DNA of 64,000 nucleotides from an uncultured Bacteroidales bacterium (GTDB lineage Bacteria; Bacteroidota; Bacteroidia; Bacteroidales; UBA11471): the NCBI GenBank assembly GCA_947589325.1, contig CANQAM010000004.1:1-64000 (forward strand), written 5' to 3'. Position numbers and translations under genes: made by a program. How positions within the stretch are numbered: position 1 is the first letter of the stretch; every line of letters starts with the position of its first letter. The notes beneath the pieces were generated by a model. The model was not told the origin of the DNA and made no database searches. It saw only the letters and a list, made by a program, of their open reading frames with translations. Positions 16,621 to 24,458 of the stretch are shown piece by piece.

Positions 16621-17598
16621 ATGAAAAAAATCTTTTATCTGATGTTTGCCGCTACGATAGGAACGGCAATGGTCGCCTGCGATGACGACAACAACGACAG
16701 TGTGGTAGTATCGGGCATATCGCTTGACCAACAAACCTTGGATTTGGCTGCCGGTGAATCGCAACAGCTCACCGCCACCGTAACGCCGGAGGATGCCGAT
16801 GACAAAACCGTTACTTGGACGAGCGACAACAGCGCCGTCGTTGAGGTGAACGACGAGGGTATGGTTACAGCCGTCGCTGCCGGTAAAGCAGTCGTTACCG
16901 CCGCTGCCGGTGGACAAGAGGCTACCTGCGAGGTTACGGTAACGGATCCTATCAAAAAGACGATCACGATTCCCGACCTCCAAAATGAGGGCTTTTCCAC
17001 CCAGATCAAATTGGCCTGTGGAGAAGACGGCAAGGTTACGGCTATCAAGAAAGAGAGCCTGACGCCTACAGGTTCCCAAGGTAAAACGGTAGTTTACATT
17101 ACCAACGAACCCGGCCAAGTTACCCTTACAGGGGATTATGAAAACGTATTTACACTGAATGAAGCAGGACATATTAAGGAGGCTTCCAATGGTGCCTTTA
17201 CGTTTGAGTATGGAAGCAATGGAATGCTTGAAAAGATATCGGCGGGTGAAGATGAGGAAACTGCTGATATATTCACTGCAACGTACGGTGAAGATAATAA
17301 CTGGGCGACTATCGGGCTCGCCATTGATGAATCTGGTGAACTGTACGAGTGCGAATGCGTAGCTTCGGAGGTATCTAACAATGCGGGCATCGATCTGAAC
17401 ATGTTCTTGTTCTATTATGGCTATTTTGAGGAGGTCGATTACGCAATTCTCTGCGGCCTGATCCCGTCAACGCCCAATTTGCTTGAATCCGTCGATGAAG
17501 GGATTATGATTGAGCCGACAGTAAATGAGGAGAATGGAAAAGTTACCTCCGTAAAAATAACAGGGGAAGGCAATAAAGAATACTCTTTCGATTATTAA
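16621..17598 (+). CDS. Lipoprotein with a bacterial Ig-like (Big_2) domain and a DUF4595-like region
   Basis: 325 residues, lipobox AMVAC (Cys20) followed by an acidic DDDNND stretch. Residues about 30-110 are a Big_2/BID_2 domain (GISLDQQTLDLAAGESQQLT, VTWTSDNSAVVEVNDEGMV, AAGKAVVTA). The C-terminal two thirds contain short repeats such as FTFEYGSNGMLEKIS and YGEDNNWATI, resembling DUF4595-type proteins. It is the last gene of the SusC/SusD operon, 25 bp before a strong terminator, and is probably surface exposed. Confidence 0.75.
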   Translation: MKKIFYLMFAATIGTAMVACDDDNNDSVVVSGISLDQQTLDLAAGESQQLTATVTPEDADDKTVTWTSDNSAVVEVNDEGMVTAVAAGKAVVTAAAGGQEATCEVTVTDPIKKTITIPDLQNEGFSTQIKLACGEDGKVTAIKKESLTPTGSQGKTVVYITNEPGQVTLTGDYENVFTLNEAGHIKEASNGAFTFEYGSNGMLEKISAGEDEETADIFTATYGEDNNWATIGLAIDESGELYECECVASEVSNNAGIDLNMFLFYYGYFEEVDYAILCGLIPSTPNLLESVDEGIMIEPTVNEENGKVTSVKITGEGNKEYSFDY

Positions 17599-17623
17599 CA
17601 GACCGGAAAAACAGGTTTTACAG

Positions 17624-17659
17624 AGAGTGTCTAATGTCTAACATTAGACACTCTTTTTA
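17624..17659 (+). terminator. Rho-independent terminator of the SusC/SusD operon
   Basis: Perfect 14-bp arms AGAGTGTCTAATGT (17624-17637) and ACATTAGACACTCT (17641-17654), a 3-nt loop, then TTTTT. It closes the operon that begins at 8123. Confidence 0.92.
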
Positions 17660-17845
17660 TATGCATAAGAACGATTCTTATTCCTATTTTTAAGAATACC
17701 GCCGCCTCCGTCGTAACCGTGCCTTCCTACATTTGCAAACAAACGAAACCATAGCGCCCGTTCTTTTCACGGGGAATCCGGTGGAACGGCAAAATACCGC
17801 ACACCGAGTCACGAGAGAGTTTGATTTTTTCCATGGCCTCCTGCA

Positions 17846-17865
17846 CGGTGCAATACTCTGCACCG
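17846..17865. promoter_or_regulatory. Short inverted repeat upstream of the regulator gene
   Basis: CGGTGCA / TGCACCG arms (17846-17852 and 17859-17865) around a 6-nt spacer, about 50 nt before the promoter at 17917. Its spacing suits an operator, but nothing else supports this. The rest of 17660-17916 shows only a small AAGAA/TTCTT palindrome and no gene. Confidence 0.3.
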
Positions 17866-17916
17866 CTCCCCTGCCCCGAGCTCCGAGAGGTCGAAATGTA
17901 GCTTCGAGTAATATAT

Positions 17917-17948
17917 TTTGCCGATATCGAAATAAATTCGTATCTTTG
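17917..17948 (+). promoter_or_regulatory. Promoter of the propeller/AraC regulator gene
   Basis: TTTG 17917-17920 and TATCTTTG 17941-17948 are separated by exactly 20 nt, a full match to the Bacteroidota promoter. The leader to ATG 18017 is about 60 nt. Confidence 0.75.
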
Positions 17949-18016
17949 GGAAAACAGAATTTGGAAGAAAGGGAAACCACTTGTTCACCACGGCTTGAAT
18001 GCAAATCGGTTCCGAT

Positions 18017-20758
18017 ATGCCCAGACGGATTTTCATATTGATTTTCATGCTGTTATACGGTTTCGGCCATTGCGATGCCCGTATATTCCGCAACATATCC
18101 CTCTCCGACGGATTGTCCGACTTGCTGGTCAATACCATTTACAAAGATTCGGAGGGGCGGATATGGCTCGGCATGGGCAATGCGCTCGACTGTTTCGACG
18201 GGGTGCACGTAAAGCAATATCCGGTCATCGGCATCAATGAAGTGCAAAAGCGCGTGAACGCCATTGTCGAGCTGCCCGGAAAAGGCATACTCATGGGCAA
18301 CGGCGCCGGACTGTGGCATATCGACAAGGTAACCGAAAAATTGGAACGCACGGGTCAAGAGGCCATCAATTGCGGCGTACAATGTTTTCTGCTGCACAAC
18401 GACACGCTGTACATCGGCACCGAAAACGGCTTGTACATTCGGCACGGCAGCACGACGGAGCATATTCTTTTGCATTCCAGTGAGTTCGACCCTGCCAATT
18501 TCATCACCGGACTCTATCTGAAAGAGGGCGATTTGTGGCTCTCCTCCTGGCGCGGTCTGCATGTCATGACGTTACAGAGCCGCAAAATCAAATCGTATGA
18601 CTACAACACGGGATTTTCTTCCATCGCGGGCATCGGCAATACGATTTATTTGGGCACATCGACTATGGGGCTGGTGGAGTTCGAGCCGGCGACGGGACAG
18701 TTCAGGCGTTCCGTAAATGTGGGGTGCAACATCGTGTCGGCGCTGTCGTCCGACGGAGAAGGCTTGCTCTATGTGGGCACCGACGGCAATGGCGTGCATG
18801 TGGTATCGGCGGACGAGAAAAGGGTTGTCCGTTCGTTCCGGCACTCGTCCGAAAGCGATTCCGAGCTGACTTCCAATGCCGTTTACGCCCTGCTTGTCGA
18901 TCGCGACAATCTTTTGTGGATAGGCTTTTATCAAGAGGGTTTCGACTATAGCCTCTATCAAAACGACATCTTTACCACCCATCAGGCGACGACGGGCATG
19001 AAGGTGCGGGCAATCGCCATACACGGCGCCGAGAAGCTCATCGGCACCCGAGAAGGGCTGCTGTTTACCAACGACTCTACGGGGTACATACAATTTTTCG
19101 ACAGGAAGTCGCTCAATTCCCAAATGGTATTTTCCATACTCTACCACGAGGGCGAATACTACATCGGCACCTATGGAGGCGGCATGTACACTTTCGACAA
19201 CCGCAAAATGGAGCTTCGCCCCTTCCTGCCCGAAGCCGAAGAACTGGCGAAGGGGCAGATTTTCTGTATCTGCCCCGATGCCGCCGGAAGTCTGTGGATA
19301 GGCAGCAACACCGGACTTTACCGGTACCGCGACAAGAAGCTCACCGTGTATACCAGCGCCAACTCGCAGCTGCCGCAGGGAAATGTGTATGAAATATTTT
19401 TCGATTCCAAAGGAAAGGGCTGGATATGCACCGAGACCGGCGTATGTATCTGGGACTCTACCGCCCGACGAATCCGCAACGACATATTCCCCGAGACTTT
19501 CCTCCACAAAGAAAAAATCCGTTCCGTTTACGAGGATTCCGGGCATCAGCTCTATTTCATTCCCGACAGGGGCGGCATTTACGTTTCCGATCTTTCGATG
19601 CACAATTTCAGGCATTATCTGCCGCCTAACTCGCCATTGGTCGATAAAGACGGGCAGTGCATCATCGAAGACGAGCAAAACCGGCTGTGGATAGCCACGA
19701 ACAACGGGCTTTACTGTTTCGACCGCAGCGGGGCGTGCACGCCGTACGATTTCACCGACGGCATACCGAGCCCCACATTCACGCTGTGCAAACCGGTAAA
19801 AGACGAGGAGGGCTGCATCTGGTTCGGCAATACGAAGGGGCTGCTGCGTCTCGACCCCCGCCACTCGGACAAGCCGGCCGGCTCCTATCCCGTGTCCATC
19901 ACCGACATTCGCATCGACGGAAAATCCATCGGGCTGCCGCTTTCCGCCGGCGAAGGAGAAAAAATCGTATTGAAAAAGCGGCCGGGCTCTCTCACTTTCT
20001 GCATTGCCGATTTGCGCTACACGGCGCCGGAGGTTTCGACGTTCATGGTCAAACTCGAAGGTCGCGGCAGCAGCGAATGGGAAACGGTAACGGGCAAGAG
20101 CGACATTACTTACTATTCGCCCTCGTGGGGAGTGCAGAAATTCATCGTGAAGCGCCCGAATGAAGATTTTTCGCAAGCGGCCGTTTCGGTATATATCCCC
20201 CTGCCCGGCAACAGCAAACTGATGATTATTCTTTTCATCATATTCATCAGCGCACTCATTATTATATATATAACGGCCAAGAAAATCGGCATACGCATCA
20301 GACGGGGAAAAATCGTCATCGAGAACCGTGCATTTCTGGCGCCGGCCGACAAAAAATACAAAGACACGTCGCTCGACGATGTCGAAAAAGAGCGGCTGCT
20401 GGCCACTCTCGAATCGGTCATGAAGACGCAAAAGCCGTATATCCGCGCCGACCTCAAACTCGCCGATCTGGCCGTAGCGACGGGCATTTCCTCGCAGACG
20501 CTCTCCTACCTGTTCAGCCAGCATCTGAACAGCAGCTACTACGACTACATCAACAAGTTCCGCATCATGGAATTCAAGCGGCTTGTCCACACCGGCGAGT
20601 TTGCACGGTACACGCTGACAGCTCTTGCCGAACGGTGCGGATTCAACTCCCGCGCCTCCTTTTTCAGATATTTCAAAAAGGAGACAGGACTCACTCCCAA
20701 CGAATACATATCCCAAAAAAGAAGTTCGGACAATACAGGGAAAAGTCTCAAAAAATAA
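18017..20758 (+). CDS. Kinase-less membrane regulator: beta-propeller sensor fused to AraC-type DNA-binding domain
   Basis: 913 residues from ATG 18017, which begins a signal peptide or anchor (MPRRIFILIFMLLYGFG); an in-frame ATG at 17999 adds six residues. The periplasmic part has many Reg_prop repeats (GRIWLGMGNALDCF; LYIGTENGLYI; LWIGSNTGLYRYR; RLWIATNNGLYCF) and a Y_Y_Y domain at about 640-715. One membrane helix follows (about 733-755). The C-terminus (about 813-909) is an AraC-type helix-turn-helix (LADLAVATGISSQTLSYLF; LTALAERCGFNSRASFFRYFKKETG). The kinase and receiver modules of hybrid two-component systems are absent, so this is a one-component, SusR-like sensor that would act on DNA from the membrane. 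It probably controls the adjacent PUL. Confidence 0.85.
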   Translation: MPRRIFILIFMLLYGFGHCDARIFRNISLSDGLSDLLVNTIYKDSEGRIWLGMGNALDCFDGVHVKQYPVIGINEVQKRVNAIVELPGKGILMGNGAGLWHIDKVTEKLERTGQEAINCGVQCFLLHNDTLYIGTENGLYIRHGSTTEHILLHSSEFDPANFITGLYLKEGDLWLSSWRGLHVMTLQSRKIKSYDYNTGFSSIAGIGNTIYLGTSTMGLVEFEPATGQFRRSVNVGCNIVSALSSDGEGLLYVGTDGNGVHVVSADEKRVVRSFRHSSESDSELTSNAVYALLVDRDNLLWIGFYQEGFDYSLYQNDIFTTHQATTGMKVRAIAIHGAEKLIGTREGLLFTNDSTGYIQFFDRKSLNSQMVFSILYHEGEYYIGTYGGGMYTFDNRKMELRPFLPEAEELAKGQIFCICPDAAGSLWIGSNTGLYRYRDKKLTVYTSANSQLPQGNVYEIFFDSKGKGWICTETGVCIWDSTARRIRNDIFPETFLHKEKIRSVYEDSGHQLYFIPDRGGIYVSDLSMHNFRHYLPPNSPLVDKDGQCIIEDEQNRLWIATNNGLYCFDRSGACTPYDFTDGIPSPTFTLCKPVKDEEGCIWFGNTKGLLRLDPRHSDKPAGSYPVSITDIRIDGKSIGLPLSAGEGEKIVLKKRPGSLTFCIADLRYTAPEVSTFMVKLEGRGSSEWETVTGKSDITYYSPSWGVQKFIVKRPNEDFSQAAVSVYIPLPGNSKLMIILFIIFISALIIIYITAKKIGIRIRRGKIVIENRAFLAPADKKYKDTSLDDVEKERLLATLESVMKTQKPYIRADLKLADLAVATGISSQTLSYLFSQHLNSSYYDYINKFRIMEFKRLVHTGEFARYTLTALAERCGFNSRASFFRYFKKETGLTPNEYISQKRSSDNTGKSLKK

Positions 20759-20767
20759 TTTGAGACT
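20744..20767 (+). terminator. Weak hairpin at the end of the regulator gene
   Basis: AGTCTCAAA (20744-20752) and TTTGAGACT (20759-20767) form a 9-bp stem overlapping the stop codon. No real T-run follows, so termination would be incomplete. Confidence 0.35.
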
Positions 20768-20900
20768 GTATATATTTCATTAATTCACAGAGATGTACGA
20801 ATATTTATTTCTCATTGAAACCGCTTAGACCTATCTGCGAGCATTTTTTATACTTCCGTTATTTTTTTTGGCTTATTTTGTACTTGCACAAACAAAAGCC

Positions 20901-21410
20901 ATGAAAACCGACAGCGCATCATTAATCGAAAAATCTTATCGGGAATGTCTGTCCGACCTTCGTACCTATATACGATATAAGACGAACGACGAGGAGACGG
21001 CGAAAGATATTGCGCAGGAGGTATATCTCCGGCTGCTGAAAAGCAATTATCTGCTTTGTGCGAAAACGGTGCGGAACATGGTGTTCACGATAGCGCGCAA
21101 TCTCGTCATCGACTACCAGCGGCAGCATCTTTGGCGGCAGCGGACGACCGACCGCATTGTCGGCGAAATCGAAAACGGGAACGCATGCGCGGTCGAAACC
21201 GATGTCGAGAGGCGCGACCTTGTCCGCGAAGCGCACCGGTGTCTCAGACGGCTTCCCGAACGGCGGCGCGCGATATACATCATGAGCCGCGTCGAGGAGA
21301 AATCCATACAGGAAATCGCCGAAATGTTCAAGCTGTCGAGGCGCACGGTCGAGAATCACATTTTCAGGAGCGACAAAGAAATGCGCACATATATAAAACA
21401 ATGTATATAA
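20901..21410 (+). CDS. ECF-type RNA polymerase sigma factor
   Basis: 169 residues from ATG 20901. Region 2: LRTYIRYKTNDEETAKDIAQEVYLRLL, NMVFTIARNLVIDYQR. Region 4: LRRLPERRRAIYIMSRVEEKSIQEIAEMFKLSRRTVENHI. This is the Bacteroidota ECF family that normally pairs with a FecR anti-sigma factor and a TonB transducer. No FecR-like gene or STN-bearing SusC is present in this window, so it is an orphan here. It is followed after 102 bp, with no visible terminator, by the first PUL gene, so it may be cotranscribed with the PUL or drive it. An upstream non-ATG extension to 20868 is unlikely. Confidence 0.85.
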   Translation: MKTDSASLIEKSYRECLSDLRTYIRYKTNDEETAKDIAQEVYLRLLKSNYLLCAKTVRNMVFTIARNLVIDYQRQHLWRQRTTDRIVGEIENGNACAVETDVERRDLVREAHRCLRRLPERRRAIYIMSRVEEKSIQEIAEMFKLSRRTVENHIFRSDKEMRTYIKQCI

Positions 21411-21512
21411 CGGCCGTGCGGGCGGCGAGCGAAAGCGAAAACCGCAGCGCGAGCGACAAACACTAAAACAGAAACAAATTCATCACATCTGCAAACCATA
21501 AAATACAGACCT

Positions 21513-24407
21513 ATGAAAAAGACCCTTTTCTTCTTCCTGCTTTTAGGCGTATGGGCCGTTTCCGGCGTACAGGCGCAGCGCAAGTTCGTGCACCCGGGCA
21601 TCACCTACACGCAGGGCGACATAGATCGTATGAAAGCGATGATAGCCGCCAAACAAGAGCCTTTCTATTCGACGTTTCAGAAGTTGAAAGCCTCGAAATA
21701 CAGCGACCTCAACACGTCGCTCCCCAATCGCGGCAAGCAGATTGCCGAAGGGAAATTCAACGGCACAGTGGGAGCCGACGGCCGGCGGGCGCTCGACCTC
21801 GCTCTGCTGTGGCATCTCACGGGCGACGAGGCTTACGCCAAGAAGGCGGTGGGCTACCTCAATGCCAACTCCTACTACACCAACACCAGCGCACGCGGCA
21901 CGGGTCCGCTCGACAACGGCAAGATATATCTGCTTCTCGATGCCGCCGAGCTCATGCGCGGCTACAAGGGTTGGTCGGCTGCCGACCAGCAGCGTTTCAA
22001 GGATATGCTTGTCTATCCGCGATACAGCTCGACGGAAAATCTGTATGAAAAGTATGCCAGCACCGACGACGCGCGCAACGGCATCACTTTTTACTGGAAT
22101 ATCTTTAACGGCGACCCGGGTCGCTTCGGCAACCAAGGGCTTTTCGCCATGCGCGGACTGATGGCGATGGGCATATTCCTCGACAACGAAGTCATATACG
22201 ACCGCGCCTACCGCTATCTGGTAGGGCTGCCTCACCGCGCCGACGACCTGCCCTACCCGTCGGGGCCGCCCATCACAAGCAGCGCTCCCACCGCCACATC
22301 GGACTACAAATACGACTATGCGCTCAACGGGCGTGAAAATACGATCGAAGACTACGGCTACGACGAGCAGGTGCAATACTATATCCACCCGAACGGTCAA
22401 GGGTCGGAGGCTTGCCGCGACCAGTCGCACAACATCGGTGGCATACAAAATTTGGTAGCGCTTGCCGAAATGGCATGGAATCAGGGCGATACGCTTTACA
22501 GCATTCTCGACAACCGCATATTGAAAGGACTGGAATGGAACTACCGCTACAATTTGAGCTCCATCAAATCGTACAGCGACCAGCCCTCTGCGTGGGAGCC
22601 GACCGGCTATACCAAAGACATCGACGAAGCGACGTTCGAAAACGGTCTGTTCCTGCAAATACGGCACCGCACCGGCCGGTGGGAATCGCGTGCCATATCG
22701 CCCGACGGACGCGGCGACGTAGCCGGCATCGGCGGAAACCGCGAATGCGCGCTGGCGCACTACTCCATACGGGCGGGGCTGCCGGCCGAAGAATACAAAT
22801 GGCTCGAACGCTACCGCGATTACATGATGGAAACGCAGGGATACGAAGGGTCGGGAGTCGAGCCCAACTGGTACTACGAATGGACGGGCTGGGGCACGCT
22901 CAGCAAGCGCCGCACGGTATGGATGGCGGGCGACCCCGTAACGTTTGCCTCCGGCGAACGTGTGTCGGGCATACACACGGTACCCGGCAGCATATCCGCT
23001 GTCGATTACGACTACTACTGCTACAACGAAGATGCCGAAGGTCATACCTACCACAACACGGGCAGCGTGCGCTCGACCCTCTACCGCACCGACGGAACGG
23101 TGGAAATCGAGAAGGCGGGCGACAAATATGCCGTTACCGGCATCGAGGACGGCGAATGGCTGCACTACACCATAGGCATCGCCAAGACGAGCAAATACGA
23201 CGTGTTCATCACCTATAAAAGCGAAGGCGAGTCGCAGCTGTCGGCTGCCGCAGACGGCTACGAGGCCGTAACGGGCACGCTGCCTGCCGGCGCCGATTTC
23301 ACGGAGGCGCGCCTCTGCACCATCGACCTGAAAGCCGGCGCCTCCGTGCTGAGGCTCACCGCAGAAAAGAGCGGCAAGGGCTTGCAGATAACCGACATAC
23401 GCATTGCCGAGAACAACGAAAAGAAAGTCTATCCGTCGTTTGCGCTGAAATTCGACAACAATACCCCCTACTGCGGGTTGAGCTGGTATGCCACAGGATT
23501 CGACCTCGCCTACGCCGACATTTTGCGGAGCAGCTCCCCCGAGCGCGCGCTGGCATCGGTCATCGCCGAGAAGGCGGCGGGCGGCAGCTATGCCGACAAG
23601 TCGGTCGATGGAAAGGTTCCGCGCTACTACTACTGGCTGCGCTACGACTCCGGCAGCGGAGCTGCCTATACCGACTCCCTCGTTTTCGAGTGGGGATACC
23701 TAAACGATGTTTTCACCCGCGCCGACGATGCGGCATGGGAGGTTAGCGGGCAAGGAACGGGCGTCATCAGAGATGGCGCTTTGCTTGCATCATACAGTTC
23801 GAGCAAGCAGGCCTATTTCAAGCGCCGTGAAGCGTGCGTGCTGCACGGCGGCAACTACCCCGTGCTGGCTATCTGCCTCGAACGTCCCGAAGGCGCCACC
23901 ATACGCCTCAACAATCCCACCTACTCTTTCGGCAACGGTACGGAGAAATACACGGGAAAATGCGGGGACGACATTTACTACTACGACCTGCTGAGCGGCG
24001 GATTCGCCAATGTTACGGGCATTAAGGCGCAAGCGACGACCGACTCCATACTCGTGGTGTCGGCATTGCAGATACGCGAGTCGGTGCCCGACATCGCTTC
24101 CGAAGAGAGCCGGCTCCACTGGGTGCGCACATTTCGCAGCGTCGAAGAGCTGGAAACCCTGTTTCCCCACTCGTCGCTTACCGAAATCACCGGCACCGAC
24201 GGCATTGCCTACTCCCGCAGCGGCAACACGGTAACGCTTGCCGGCGTGTCGGCCGGCGCGCAGATACGCCTCTACGACACGAAAGGCACGCTGCTGGGAG
24301 CGCAGACGTCGCCCGTCGTTACCCTGCCCGCACGGGCGGGGCTATACCTCATCGAGGTGTCGGCCGACGGCGGACGCCGCACGATCAAGGCCGAAGTCGG
24401 CCGCTAA
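21513..24407 (+). CDS. Alginate-lyase-family polysaccharide lyase with CBM-like, DUF4979-like and sorting domains
   Basis: 964 residues, signal peptide ending VQAQ (about 22). Residues about 40-400 match the alginate lyase superfamily (PF05426, alpha/alpha toroid): LALLWHLTGDEAYAKKAVGY, then CRDQSHNIGGIQNLVALAEM near residue 300 with AWNQGDTLY. About 500-640 resembles a CBM6-type module (VEIEKAGDKYAVTGIEDGEW). About 725-880 is DUF4979-like (YPVLAICLERP; DDIYYYDLLSGG). The last 55 or so residues (QIRLYDTKGTLLG, ARAGLYLIEVSADG) look like a T9SS-type sorting domain. It should cleave a uronic-acid polysaccharide by beta-elimination; the substrate need not be alginate. It is the first enzyme gene of the PUL. 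Confidence 0.75.
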   Translation: MKKTLFFFLLLGVWAVSGVQAQRKFVHPGITYTQGDIDRMKAMIAAKQEPFYSTFQKLKASKYSDLNTSLPNRGKQIAEGKFNGTVGADGRRALDLALLWHLTGDEAYAKKAVGYLNANSYYTNTSARGTGPLDNGKIYLLLDAAELMRGYKGWSAADQQRFKDMLVYPRYSSTENLYEKYASTDDARNGITFYWNIFNGDPGRFGNQGLFAMRGLMAMGIFLDNEVIYDRAYRYLVGLPHRADDLPYPSGPPITSSAPTATSDYKYDYALNGRENTIEDYGYDEQVQYYIHPNGQGSEACRDQSHNIGGIQNLVALAEMAWNQGDTLYSILDNRILKGLEWNYRYNLSSIKSYSDQPSAWEPTGYTKDIDEATFENGLFLQIRHRTGRWESRAISPDGRGDVAGIGGNRECALAHYSIRAGLPAEEYKWLERYRDYMMETQGYEGSGVEPNWYYEWTGWGTLSKRRTVWMAGDPVTFASGERVSGIHTVPGSISAVDYDYYCYNEDAEGHTYHNTGSVRSTLYRTDGTVEIEKAGDKYAVTGIEDGEWLHYTIGIAKTSKYDVFITYKSEGESQLSAAADGYEAVTGTLPAGADFTEARLCTIDLKAGASVLRLTAEKSGKGLQITDIRIAENNEKKVYPSFALKFDNNTPYCGLSWYATGFDLAYADILRSSSPERALASVIAEKAAGGSYADKSVDGKVPRYYYWLRYDSGSGAAYTDSLVFEWGYLNDVFTRADDAAWEVSGQGTGVIRDGALLASYSSSKQAYFKRREACVLHGGNYPVLAICLERPEGATIRLNNPTYSFGNGTEKYTGKCGDDIYYYDLLSGGFANVTGIKAQATTDSILVVSALQIRESVPDIASEESRLHWVRTFRSVEELETLFPHSSLTEITGTDGIAYSRSGNTVTLAGVSAGAQIRLYDTKGTLLGAQTSPVVTLPARAGLYLIEVSADGGRRTIKAEVGR

Positions 24408-24458
24408 AAAACGTATAAACCAATAAACCTTATTATAAACCTAAAAATCAACTTGCAC

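Noticed and set aside
18572..20716. A 714-residue minus-strand open frame
   Set aside because: Antisense to the propeller-AraC regulator, whose domains are unmistakable; low-complexity, Arg/Val-rich shadow.
20881..20900. A possible promoter immediately before the ECF sigma gene
   Set aside because: No TAnnTTTG with a correctly spaced TTTG could be found, so none is claimed.
21543..23165. A 540-residue minus-strand open frame
   Set aside because: Shadow of the alginate-lyase-family gene; no signal peptide or family motif.
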